The notes below the pieces were generated by a model. The model saw only the letters and a list, made by a program, of their open reading frames with translations, made no database searches and was not told the DNA's origin. The position numbers were made by a program, and so were the translations under genes. From positions 44,984,873-45,048,872 of the forward strand of contig CM019217.1 in assembly GCA_009741485.1 (NCBI GenBank): a stretch of DNA of 64,000 bases, in the 5' to 3' direction. Each line of letters starts with the position of its first letter. Within the stretch, counting starts at the first letter, position 1. This document shows positions 12,801 through 23,595 of this stretch, piece after piece. This DNA comes from Malurus cyaneus samueli (Eukaryota > Chordata > Aves > Passeriformes > Maluridae).

Positions 12801-15800
12801 AAACTTGGTATGCAGCCTCACCTTAGCACTAATACAGCATTTTCAACAAGTGTGTTGTATGCCTGGCCAAGGACTTTCTTCTTCATTATTCATGTCTGCC
12901 TATCATTTGGTTTCTCTACTGTCATTTGTCTTCTTGTGCTGCCCCTTGAGCTCTTCCTTTGCTGGAAGCCCATTCCTTTTTCCCTCTAAGTAGCAGCTTT
13001 CCTTAAAGCACTTGTAGCTAATTTGCACTCACTCACTCCCCGATAACTTCCTTTTTTTTTGCAAGGATTTTCAAGGTCTCTCTTGTTTGACATTTCTGAT
13101 ATTAGGAACCACGGTTTCGTAATACCCAGTTTTTCTCTCCAGCGCACAGGCCTTTTCTCTCAAGGCCTGGCTTTGTATCTGGCCCCACACCATCTTCGCT
13201 GTGCATGTTGGGCTGGAGGGGAAGGTGCCATGGTCTTCAGTGGGCAGAGTACACACTCCTTGGGGTGTTTGACCATGGGTGCACATGAGATCTAAAGGGA
13301 GCCATGCCAAGATAAATATCTCACCTCAGGCCTGCAGCCAGTATATTGAAGCAACTTCTCATTTTTGGACAGGAAAAGCAGTGGGACCTCTGCCCTAGAG
13401 CACAGCTCCCCAAAACACAGTCAAGAGCCTTAGCCAAGAGCAGAATTTCCTTTGAGGCTGAGGTACATTGAATGTTCTTTGCTTTATTGCCTGGGGCAGA
13501 TACAGGAGTTTGAGACCTAAGGAAACAAAAAGGGGAAATCCCATCACCTGACAGAACTTCTCAAGTCTTTCCTTTGGAGAAGCTGTGTTTGTTGTGACAC
13601 TGGAGAAGCTGGACTGGGGCCTGGGAGCACAAGGAACTCCCAAGCAACATATCAGGCTTCAGCACACAGTTACAGATGATGGTGAGAGTTACCAAGTTGA
13701 TGTAAGAGAATCCATGTTTCCTACAGCTTTCTGTCATGTTTGCCATTGCTGGCCAAGGGGCTGTCAGTGCTGGCTGGGCAGCAAGTACAGACACTGACCT
13801 GTGCCAGTGACCAACTGGCCTCTGCAGCCAAGCCCTACCCTGCTTTTGCTCAGCAAGCATGCTCACTGGATCTCTCCCCATCAGCTGTCAGGTCTCATGA
13901 AACCTAAAAGGGGTGGGAAGGAGCTGCTGATTTGGGAGAGGGCATGAGGAATGGGATGGGATGGTCCATGGCTGCAGCCCTGCACAGCTCCCTGTTACAT
14001 CAGCCACTCCACTGATTTACAGCCCTCGCCCTTGAGCCTTGGTCCTGTAGCCTGATGTGGTGTGGACACATTGCACAACACTCCTGGCCCCTCTCCCCTT
14101 CCCTGCAGGGGCTGCCTGCTGGCTGGCTGCTGGGAAGCCAAGCTGTCACAGCAGCCTGCAGCTTCCCAATGGGGAGGAGAAGGTGCTTCATCCACCCATG
14201 TTTCCAGCAGGGCACTGAGGAGATGGTAGGACCAGGAAGGGTCCCCGAGGACTTACTGAAGCCTTCTGGTAGAGGTGGCTTTTGAGAGACCATGGCAGGG
14301 GAAGGAGGGCCCCTCAGGAGGGGCACAGAAGCTCCTATAGCAAACCAGCAGGGCTGCACCTGAGGGGTGCAGGAGCCATCATGTCCTGTACCAGGATGTG
14401 CAGGGTAAATACTCAATGAATGAGGAGGAAAACTCAATTGAGACATGATGGAACAGTGGGGCCCTCCTTCCAGAGCTGTCTGTCGTGGATAGGACTAGCT
14501 CTACAACACTTCTCCAGAAAGAAGCAATGTGCAGCCTCTTCCTTGTGCCAGGGAGCAAGCTCTTCTCATCCCTCAGTAAGGCAGGAGGGGTGGAAAGCGG
14601 TGGGGAAATCACACAAGACCACTGTGCAATGGTCTAGCACTGAACTAAATATAGCCACTATCTCAGCTTCCCAGAGATAGCAGCCTATGTCCACAATCCG
14701 TCGCAATGCCCTACCCAGACTTCCACCTACCTTTGCTTCAGGGGCAAACACGGAGCCACAGTTGTGAAACCCTGTGCCCCACTCATGGCAAACACAGGCA
14801 GAAATGTACCCTAAGCTGCCTCATATGCATCCCATGCCTGGTGCTGGGGGCTGGCTGGACAAAGCTTGCACAGCAGAGGCAAACCAGCATCTCCCTTGGT
14901 ACCTCTGTGCTGTTAAGCTGCTAGCAACGCACAGGAGAATCTTGTGGTGGACCAGAGTGACAAGTGTGAGTCAGGCTGGGGTTTCCCATTAAGTCCATCA
15001 CTTCCACCCAAATCTCTCTGGACCAGTGACACAGCCAGAGTGCAGTGGCTTTGCCTGGAGAAGGGGAGCAACTCTGGTGGGGGTCCATGGGTTGAGTGAC
15101 CACCTTATCCCATGTCTGTCTGTTGCTCCTGGGCAGATGTGAACATGGCTCCCCTCATTCCTGCTGTAAGCCCTGTCATTAAGTAACACATGCGAAAATC
15201 CCACCATAACCTGAGTACATGAAATATTAGTTGGCAACATTTCTGCAACAGGTACATCTTTCAGCTCACTCTCCCCAACTGTAAATATTACCATTGCTTT
15301 ATCAAAAAAGTTTATAAAACAGAAAAAGCATGATTGTTTTCTCCCCAACAAAACCTTTTTGCCTTGCAGAGTAGTAAGTTTATTAAATGGCAGCTTCCAG
15401 CAGGAAGTCTCCGGCTTTAACAATAGCTGTCTGTGTTTCCACAAGCTAATGGAAAACAAATGTTGACATTTCAATCCTGCTTTTCAGCTCTGTAAGGAAG
15501 GTGAGGGAGAGAAGCATTACTTACAGCTGTGCAGTTAAGAGGCCAGATGTGGTACAAAAAGTACTATTATCTGTACTGCTACCACTGGGAGAATGCAAAC
15601 GCACCATGCCTACCTTCCAGCAGGCTTTACAGCCTCTGCTCCTTGACCATGGAGGCAGCGTTTATTCACAGAGCCACTCCCCTGACAGGGAGGCCCGCTC
15701 CATGCAGACTTTTCACATAACTGAGGACATCAAGCTCTGTGCTGACATGGGCTCAGGAGCAGCCCAAAGGATCAGAAATGGGAACTGGACTCAGGAAAGC

Positions 15801-16007
15801 AGCTGTGAAGACCCCTTGGCTCAGCTGGCCCTGTAAAGCAGTGGGGGTGTATGCCAGAGCATCGACTCGCCTGGCAGATGTTTTCAAGATGTTGGAAACA
15901 CCTTTCAGGCTCTGCACCTGTGCCGGATAGGGATTCCCATGACACTGATCTCTGCACCAGCCAGGCCCTGATGGTGTTTTTGCCTCATGGAGGGAAGCCA
16001 CCTCTAC

Positions 16008-16035
16008 AAAAAAAAAAAAAAAAAAAAAAAAAAAA
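16008..16035 (+). repeat. Poly(A) tract, A28
   Basis: Twenty-eight uninterrupted A residues. The sequence before it shows no recognisable gene or SINE, and no flanking target duplication was found, so its origin is unresolved. Confidence 0.95.
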
Positions 16036-16299
16036 GCATTTTTTTCCACTGCACATCGTAAATATTACTGGAAAGCAGATCTTTTCGTATCCTCTGGAGA
16101 TTTCTACCCCGTGCCAGCACAGCTGTGGAGCTGTGGCCACAAGATGCAGGTGTGAGAGTTGCCCTCCTCCCCACCTGGCCCTGAGCACCCAAACACCCTG
16201 GGCCAGCTCAGACAGGATGATCAGTGCCCCAAAAAACCTTTCCTGTTTCAAGAGCACATTTCTATGGGTTTAGCAGTTTACTTGCAGCATCTCTACCCT

Positions 16300-16592
16300 T
16301 CTTAGTTCTGGCCCTCTCCCAGGTAACCGGTGACAGGGCTAGAGCACATGGTCTTAAGCTGCACCAGGAGAGGTTTAGGTTGGACATTAGGAGAAATTTC
16401 TTCACAGAAAGCATGGTTAGACATTGGAATAGGCTGCCCAAGGAGGTGATGGAGTCACCCTCCCTGAGGCGTTTAAGGAAAGACTGGACGTGGCACTTAG
16501 CGCTGTGGTTTAGTTGACATGGTGGTGTTTGCTCTTAAGTTGGACTTCATGATCTCAGAGCTCTTTTCCAACTGCATTGATTTTGTGTTTCC
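16300..16592 (+). mobile_element. Truncated CR1 LINE, 3' end, near the PPP1R3B promoter
   Basis: CR1 ORF2 C-terminal remnant ([32 protein letters not shown]) followed by the conserved tail (gacatggtggtgtttg, ttggacttcatgatctcaga, cttttccaact). The terminal octamer repeat is missing. Its 3' end lies about 150 bp before the minisatellite, so it sits just upstream of the PPP1R3B CpG region. Confidence 0.85.
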
Positions 16593-16735
16593 GGACACGC
16601 AGGGACAGCAAGCGGTGCCGGAGCCGCCGGACAGTGAGGGACTGGGGCAGCTGAGGCCTGACACAGAGCTCGGCACTTCCACCGAAACGAGCTCGCCAGG
16701 CCGCGGGAAGGGGGTTCGGCGGGACTGCTTAGTGG

Positions 16736-17020
16736 GGTTCCTCCACACGGGAACCCCGGCGCTGCTCAGGGAGATTCCCCCACACGGGAGCCCCGGCGCT
16801 GCTCAAGGACATTCCCCCACACGGGAGCCCCGACACTGGCTCAGGGAGATTCCCCCACACGGGAGCCCCGGCGTTGCTCAGGGAGATTCCCCCACACGGG
16901 AGCCCCGACACTGGCTCAGGGAGATTCCCCGACACTGGCTCAGGGAGATTCCCCCACACTGGAACCCCGGCGTTGCTCAGGGAGATTCCCCCACACGGGA
17001 ACCCTCAGGGAAGTCCCCCC
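16736..17020 (+). repeat. 37-bp GC-rich minisatellite upstream of the PPP1R3B promoter
   Basis: The anchor CACACNGG recurs at 16744, 16781, 16818, 16856, 16893, 16955 and 16992. Spacing is 37-38 bp except for one 62-bp step, which contains a 24-bp partial unit. Units differ mainly in GGCGCTGCTCA versus GACACTGGCTCA. The decamer GGGAGATTCC occurs at six unit junctions: 16769, 16844, 16881, 16919, 16943 and 16980. The array makes several frames look open, but no protein is supported. Confidence 0.9.
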
Positions 17021-17228
17021 GCAGTCGCACTCCACATCCCTGCGCGGCCGCTCACGACCCGTTCCACACCGCGGCCCCCCCACCGGGATGGCCCCCCCCC
17101 CTCGCGTGCCGGGCCTCCGGGCTCGGAGCGCGCTCATTGGCTGTCGCTCTTTGGGGCGGGGCCGGGCGCTGTTAAGAGGCCGGGCCGGGAGCTCGCCCCG
17201 TGTGAGGCGGTGCCGCCGGACCGGCCCC

Positions 17229-17242
17229 ATGCACTGCACCAG
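17229..17242 (+). CDS. PPP1R3B: PPP1R3B coding exon 1 (14 coding bases)
   Basis: ATG CAC TGC ACC AG followed by a consensus donor, GTACGG. Joined to exon 2 it encodes MHCTR VLDYFPHKQA in frame with the classical start. The Met-x-Cys-Thr-Arg opening, followed by a later M-x-VDVAM, resembles the N-terminus of the paralogue PPP1R3C, which supports real coding use. The context of this ATG is weak (C at -3 and C at +4). The upstream part of the exon is 5'UTR, and its transcription start is not fixed from sequence. Confidence 0.7.
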
Positions 17243-20200
17243 GTACGGGCGCGCCGCCCCCGCGACCCCCGGCGCTCATGCTACTGCTGCTGCTGCTGCT
17301 GCTGCTGGTTCCTCCTCCTCTTTGCCTTCCCCGGCTGCCTCCTGCTCGAGGTCGCAGCCGTCTTGCGTGCGTGGGGGCAGTTCCGGCGCTTCCCGCCGAG
17401 ACGCTGTTCCTGGGGGAAAACGGGATCCTGTGGCTTGGCTCCTGCAGCCCCCGCGCTGTGCCGGGAGCGGTAGCCCTGGGCAGTGGGGCTGCCTCTCCGC
17501 GGGGCTCTCTCCCGGGTCTGGGCGGCGCGGCTTGGCGGGTGTTGCGGAGGGGGCGGGCTGTAGCGAGTTAACACCGCCCGGGAATGCCTGCGGGAAGCGG
17601 GCTGTGTTCGCGGGGCGGCCCAGCTTTCTCTGGACCGGGGAGGAGGAGCGGGTGCGTAGCGTCCGAGCGCTGCTTCAGCCAGCTGCCAGCTTTGACTCGG
17701 CAAGGGCACCTGTCCCAGGTAGCGTGGGGAGCAGAGCGGAGGCAACCCAAGGGGTTCGATAATGGAGGTGTAAGTAATTCCTTGGTTCTGGGTTAGTTCT
17801 CCTTTGTAGAATGACAGGAGGGAGAAGTGAGTGGTGACAGACATCCTTTTCTGGAGAGAGTAAAGGTACAGGAAGAAGTCCGGAGGCAGAGTCGAGTTTG
17901 TTCTCCTTTTGAGGGGAGAGGGAAAGGATTGGCCCCTTTAACTGCACAGGGCTCCCTGCCTTGTGCTGTTTGCTTCCTAGAGCTTTCTTTCCTCCCTGAG
18001 TTCTGAAAATTGTATCCCTGCTCCCACTTTCAAAGCATTTGAAGTTCAGGACAGCCCCAATCAGCCCCAAAAGGAGAAACCTGCCTCTGGCTGAGACCTG
18101 GCCATCAGCAAACTGTCAAGTGCAGAAAGAGTTGTCTGACTATCAAACGAGCTGAAAAGGCAGTCTGTAAATGCACAGAGCTCACCCTCATAGTTGGTTA
18201 TGAAAAGTTCTTGCTACAGTTTTAGCTTGGAAAAGAAGCTCCATGTAATGCCATTGGGCTGGGTATTTTATGCCTCTTCATTCTAAAACTCTGAATAACC
18301 ACAGTTTACTATGAAACCTGACTTCTCAGAAGTTACAGGAATTCTGACTGTTTACTATGAAACCTGACTTCTCAGAAGTTACAGGCTGAATAAATTTCCC
18401 TGGGAAAAGACGCAATGCAGATGAAATTGACCCAAGTAAGAGAAGTAGTATTGGAGGCTGCATTAATTTAAAGGATGAAATGACCTATATCAAGTGTGTA
18501 TGAATAAAAACTTGGCAAAACCAGGTAAAGATGAGGAGAATAGTGTTAGCAGACAGGTGGATCTGATGTCTGTCTTGTGCAGCTGCCATTGAGCTGAAAA
18601 GGAGGCGCTGCAGCAGGAGTTGGCTGGTGGGTGGGTGGGTTGGGATGCCAACATGGGAGCCACATGTGCTCTGAATAAATATATACCCTTGCTGAATGGG
18701 TGCTATGAAAGCATGCTCAGAGCTGCTGTGTTGGTGTTACAGGGTGTGGAATTGAAGAACTCAATTGGAGAGTGTAGCTCTTGCTTTTTCTTGGCACGGG
18801 AGCAGCAATCCAGTTACTAAAGCTGGCTGTGCGTGGCTTTGGCTGCCAGAGCTCTGCTGCATCACAAGGCCAGTGGTCACTGCTACTGCTGCAGCCTCAT
18901 CCTGCTCTGTGTGGTGGGAGCAGCTTTGGAGCCTGGCCTGCAGCCAAACAGGATTTTTGTTAAGGGAATGCTCTGTGTTTAAAGTCAGCTGCAATACAGT
19001 TGACTTAAGGGGGATGTGTGATAAATCTGTCTAGTGGTTTATCCAGAGCCAGGCCAAAGAGAGTCTGCCAAAAGCTTTCATCTGAATTTCAGTGTAAGGA
19101 CAGGAGGGATCGGTGCAGTTTTTTGGGAGCTGCCTGACTTCAGAAGCAACTCCAGGACTGTATCTGGTAAGGTGCCAGCTGGGAGCTGCCCTACCATGGG
19201 CACATCGAGAGAGATGGCACAGCATCCCTGGAGGAGCAGGCTGGGTGCTGGAGGAGAGGCTGTAGTGGAGGGGTACATGGCCTGTGCCTTCTGAAAGACA
19301 GACTTGCTTCCAAAGCCTCAGTGAACCTCGGCTAGGTGACTTGTGTTTGGCTGAGCCCCTGTGGCTATAGGGGCATTTCCCAGGGGCTTAGCACAAACAC
19401 TGTGGGGCCTTGAGATGCAAACTCTGCTGGAGAGAAAACTGGCTGATGTGCCTTCTGAGCTGGCATTTGTTTTAAAGTGGAGTGAAGAAAGCCCCAGAGC
19501 AGCGTTGGGTAAGCCTGTACCCTGCTGCTGTGCCAGACTGTTGCTATCCTTACAGTACTGCTCACAGGCCCTTTAGATGGAGCAGTTCTGGGGGACAGTG
19601 ATGAGTAAAGGGTGTAGTTCAACTGAGAGAGTGCTTTTTGGCTGACATCTGGGGTTTTATAAAAGGTGAAGTCAGTTGTGTATTGCAGTTTGTGACAGAG
19701 TTTTTGCTCCTACAAAAGCTTGTGAAGCCTGGGGAGAATCTCCTCTTGGAGGGAGGGAAGCACAGCAGGAATCCTGCTTTATGTAGCATTGAAATTTGAT
19801 AATCTGTGGGTTTTGTGAACATTGGCAGGACTGAACCATGGGCTTTACTTTGGATTGGAAATGCTCTGGAGCCTGCTATTGCTGGCCTAGTAGGACAGTG
19901 CCTGAGTGTGCCTTCAAAGGGTGCCTCTGTCCCTGTAGCAGCTGGAAGAAATGTTGTTCAAGGGCACAACAGGCTCTGGTCCTGCCACTTCTGCTGTAGT
20001 GTGTTTCTCACTGTACCTGTAAATCACACCATACAACTGCTTGCCTTTATTTAAGAAGCAAGATTATTTGGAATGGCTGGGTGGAAGTAATATATCAATT
20101 GTCTGACAAAACTCACATTGAAATGCTTTTTTAGCATCAACTGACCCTTCATCTTTTCTTCTAGAGTATTAGACTATTTTCCTCACAAGCAAGCGATGGC

Positions 20201-21056
20201 TGTGGACGTAGCAATGCAGCTGTACCTGTGCTCTTCACCCTTGCGAAGAGAGAAGTGCGCCTGCAAAATTGCTCCAAAGCCAAGCAAGCCACTGCGGCCC
20301 TGCATCCAGCTGAGCAGCAAGGCTGCACTGAATGGACCAGAAGAGGCAGCAAACTCCTTCACACACAGCAAAGTGAAGAAGAGAGTGTCGTTTGCCGATA
20401 GCAGAGGCTTCGCTCTGACAATGGTGAAGGTGTTCTCAGAGTTTGAAGATCCACTAGATATTCCTTTCAACATCACAGAGCTGATAGACAACATCGTGGG
20501 TCTGACAACAGTGGAGAAGGACAGCTTTGTCCTGGATTTTGTTCAGCCCTCTGTAGACTACCTGGACTTCAGAAACCGCCTCCAGACAGACTGTGTCTGT
20601 CTGGAAAACTGTATGCTAAAGGAGAAATCTATTGTGGGAACGGTGAAGGTGAAGAACATCGCTTTTGAAAAGACTGTGAAGATCCGGATGACGTTTGACA
20701 CCTGGAAAAGCTTTGTTGATCACCCATGCCAGTACGTCAAGGATATGTATGGAGGGTCAGATCGGGACACGTTTTCCTTTGACATCAGCTTGCCTGAGGG
20801 AATTCAATCACACGAAAGAGTCGAGTTTGCCATTTCCTTTGAGTGCAATGGGAAGGTGTACTGGGACAACAACAGGGGCACAAATTACAGGATCATACGG
20901 TCAGAACTGAAGTCTGCCCAGGAAGCTGTCCGTCCCCCACAGGCTCCTGACTTTGGCAGTGCATTTGACCGGTTTGGGAGCCCTCGGTGCTCCTATGGCC
21001 TCTTTCCTGAGTGGCCCAGTTATTCAGGCTATGAGAAGCTCGGTCCCTACTATTGA
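17229..21056 (+). CDS. PPP1R3B: PPP1R3B, glycogen-targeting subunit of protein phosphatase 1 (G-L), two coding exons
   Basis: Scaffold protein that brings PP1 catalytic subunit to glycogen particles, favouring glycogen synthase activation and phosphorylase inactivation, chiefly in liver. The CDS is join(17229..17242,20165..21056), 301 residues; starting at the internal ATG (20196) gives 286, close to the 285 of human. In 301-residue numbering, the PP1-docking RVxF motif is RVSF at 78-81 within KKRVSFAD. The CBM21 carbohydrate-binding domain covers about 137-247 and contains the WDNNRGTNYRI glycogen-binding segment near 238-248. The C-terminal tail PEWPSYSGYEKLGPYY is the phosphorylase-a binding element typical of G-L; one Leu of the human tail is Ser here. 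The donor CAG|GTACGG and the acceptor after a strong pyrimidine tract keep the frame. No internal stop or frameshift is seen. The identity is certain; only the choice of start codon is inferred. Confidence 0.95.
17284..17307 (+). repeat. (CTG)8 trinucleotide run in PPP1R3B intron 1
   Basis: Eight uninterrupted CTG units about 40 bases after the exon 1 donor. One frame reads as an ATG followed by poly-leucine, but it is intronic and has no other gene-like property. Confidence 0.95.
18304..18385 (+). repeat. Tandem duplication, 46-bp period, in PPP1R3B intron 1
   Basis: A 36-base segment starting gtttactatgaaacctgact occurs identically at 18304-18339 and 18350-18385, separated by 10 bases. Perfect identity suggests a recent local duplication. 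Confidence 0.95.
20165..21056 (+). CDS. PPP1R3B: PPP1R3B coding exon 2 (main coding exon)
   Basis: The exon starts after the acceptor ttttcttctag (AG at 20163-20164) and ends with TGA at 21054-21056. It encodes almost the whole protein, including the RVxF motif, the CBM21 domain and the phosphorylase-a binding tail. The internal ATG at 20196 has a strong Kozak context (G at -3, G at +4) and corresponds to the mammalian start, so it is probably used as well. Confidence 0.95.
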
Positions 21057-23595
21057 CCCAAGGACAAAGGCCGGGTTGACTAACTGTTGTTGGTGTGTCT
21101 ACAAGCCTCGGGGCTGGTCTGAACACAGGTGTATGAATAGGTGGAAGGAATTTGGCTCTGTGTGGCTTAGCATAAGCCTCCCAGCAAAACCAGACATGCA
21201 GTGCTGTGCTGGCAGGAGGCTTATAGTCAGAGAAGCAATTCTGGCTCTCCAGGTGATCAGAGGACCAAGGACTGCTCATGTGTCTTCAACACTTCTTCTT
21301 CAGTAAAGTTGCCAGTGTCCAGGGAAACACTACAGTGCTTATTTTGCCTGCCCAAGCTATGTAGTGGTGGCTGCTTTGTATTGCCTGCCTAGTGTTAAAA
21401 GGCTGTTTCAAAATATGTCCTCGTATTATATTGTTAGTGGGCTGTACCACAGCTGCAGGGTTCTCCTTGCAAAGCCAGCCTGTGCCTGTCAGCAAACACT
21501 GTGGTTGGATTGCTGGGAACGGTGTCCTCTCTTTGCACACAGCCTTGTAGTGAGGCCCTTCCTACTGGAGCAGAAAGCATGCTTTAGAAGTGAAAATACA
21601 ATGTGATGACAGGAAGTGTGGCCCTACAGCCGGCCGAATTAGGAGATGTGCCTGTGGGAGAGGATCTGATATGCTTAGTCACCAGTTGTTGTATCAGATG
21701 ATCTTGAAAAACTCTCATACCACTGGTGTTACCAAAAATAGAGATTAGCTGTAGCTGTGTGACGCTTGTAACACAGCTGTGAGTTGACATCCTTGACTTC
21801 AAAACCTGCCTGTTTTTTGAATCAAAAGTGATCAATGATGCTTCTTCCCCTTGATGGACATCTGAAGTTGGCTGTGCTGGACTCTGAAAATTCATGTCTT
21901 CCTCCTGTGGACTGTAAACCAGAGTTTTGTCCAGCTGCGGCTGGGGTTCAGGAGACTCTGCTCAGGTGCTACAGGAGCTAAACACAAAGAGACCACATGG
22001 CTGTCTATGCTGTGTCCTGTATAGGAAGGTGACTGTTGTGTGCCTACGGTGGTGGAAGTGCCTTGACTGATAAATAGGTGGTACGTGTGATCCCAGCAGT
22101 GCTTTGAGATGAACAGGCTTTGGAACTGATGTTGCTTTTAAAATCTGGTAATGGTTTGTCACTCTGTGCCATGGACTGCTTGGCAGGTAAAGGCATGGCA
22201 CCGCTCACCCGTGAGGGTGCTGTGGCTATCCTGGATGGATGGGTTGGGCTTCCCTCGCTGTTGGAGCAGTATGTGCCATTTTGACCTGCAAATGCCCAGA
22301 CTTTGCATCTCTGTGACCATAAAAAGTGGCTCACCCCACTTATGCAAAGAGCTAGCCATGAGGAGAGTGAGATGTGGGGTTATCCTGACAGCACCCCTGT
22401 TGTGAGACAAATCACAGAGGGGAGCCATCCCTATCATTAAAGGGGTGGCTCATCTTCTGGATGTGTGCTCAAGTGGGGAGCTCGTGCAATGCCAAATAGC
22501 TTCTCAAAACTTCTTGGGTGCTAACTGGGAAGAGTGACTTAATCCCTCAGCTCAAAGGAGAGTGCTGAACAGACTGTAGAAATAGAGGTCAAGAGAATCC
22601 TAGTTTTCCTAGTGCATGAGCTTTATATAATTTTTGGATGTCTCTAGTAGCCTGTGGATGGGCTGGAGAGAAGCAACAGGCTAGACTATTTAACTTTGTT
22701 AACATAGCTTTTAATTCTGGAGACTACTGTATAAATACTTACAAGCTGTTTTACTCTAACCTAGAAGGGATACTGGGATCACTGTTGGATACCAAAAGGG
22801 ACGAGAGCTTGCAGGAAGAATAGCTGGCCTTCAACTGCTGCTTTTTTTCAAAATACAAAATCAATACATGTGTTCACTGCGCCTGATCACTTACTCGAGG
22901 TGGTGAATCTTCTTGCTAGTCTAGAGCTCATTAGGCTCAGTTCCTCTGTCCAAACAACTTCCCAAGTCAGCCCTTGGAGCCTGCAGCTGGTCTCTCTGGG
23001 AGCGACTGTTGCCTAGCTTGGCTTAGTTTTAAACTTTAAGCAAGTTTGAGTGACACTGATGCTTTTTATTTATTTAGTGTATGATGTTAATGTTGTAAGA
23101 CACTGACTGTAGGAAAGTCATGTTCTCCTGGCACTTTCTTGTGCCTATGGAGAGCTGTTTGTGAGCCAAAACAACGCATGTGGGTCTGGGGTGCTGTGGA
23201 TGGTGGTATCTCCTTACAGGCTTGTTTTCAGGCTGTGTATTGGGTGTGCTTAGGGAGGAACATGGAAGATAAGCTAGAAGAGCAATGCCATAAGTAAGAG
23301 CTAGGTTGGGAACTGACTATTTGACCAATAGCAGTTTAAAAATACTACTTGTGGCCTTTCCCTTTTTCCCTTTTTCCATTTGCAATGTGAACATAGAAGT
23401 GAGGTGCTTGCTCTCCTTGCTCTATGCCTGGAAGTGCCTTGTAGGATGTTTTGCATGTTTGTTTTTAAAAGATATTTTTGTACACAACATTCAAGTGGAA
23501 AATGCACTTTATAATTGCCATGTAATGACTCTTTTAAAAATATGGTTCTGTTTTTATCTGATTGTTAAAATAAAGGTGGAACAAAATGTTGGCTG
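21057..23595 (+). other. PPP1R3B: PPP1R3B 3' untranslated region
   Basis: Long non-coding tail between the stop codon and the first convincing poly(A) signal. It includes an AU-rich element, ATTTATTTA at 23068-23076, a type often linked to mRNA turnover. No introns or repeats were recognised. The extent is inferred from the signal at 23569; mammalian PPP1R3B also has a long 3'UTR. Confidence 0.65.
23569..23574 (+). terminator. PPP1R3B: Poly(A) signal AATAAA of PPP1R3B
   Basis: Canonical AATAAA preceded by a T-rich stretch and followed within 20-30 bases by a GT-rich element (gttggctgtgta). No equally good signal is seen between the stop codon and this point. Confidence 0.7.

Larger units (their letters stand above)
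3477..16007. other. Intergenic, no gene recognised
   Basis: Apart from the TGATT and T15 repeats listed, I see no exon with recognisable protein similarity, RNA gene or transposon. The longest open frame (8236-8787, plus) shows no domain or family resemblance. Confidence 0.55.
16600..17760 (+). promoter_or_regulatory. PPP1R3B: CpG-rich promoter region of PPP1R3B
   Basis: GC- and CpG-rich block spanning exon 1 and the start of intron 1, in contrast to the AT-richer flanks. An inverted CCAAT box (ATTGG, 17136-17140) and a GC box (GGGGCGGGGCC, 17153-17163) lie 65-95 bases upstream of the first ATG. No TATA box is evident. Transcription probably starts between about 17170 and 17225; this is inferred from motif spacing only. 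Confidence 0.75.
17243..20164 (+). other. PPP1R3B: PPP1R3B intron 1
   Basis: GT-AG intron of 2,922 bases between the two coding exons. The first 500 bases belong to the CpG-rich region. It contains a (CTG)8 run and a 46-bp tandem duplication, listed separately. No further exon or RNA gene was recognised inside it. Confidence 0.75.

Noticed and set aside
17278..17571. Open frame starting with a poly-leucine signal-peptide-like segment
   Set aside because: The leucines are a (CTG)8 repeat inside PPP1R3B intron 1 and the rest is GC-rich filler.
16519..17762. Open frames of about 200-224 codons across the PPP1R3B promoter
   Set aside because: They come from the minisatellite and CpG-rich sequence, show repeat-derived or low-complexity products, and have no family resemblance.
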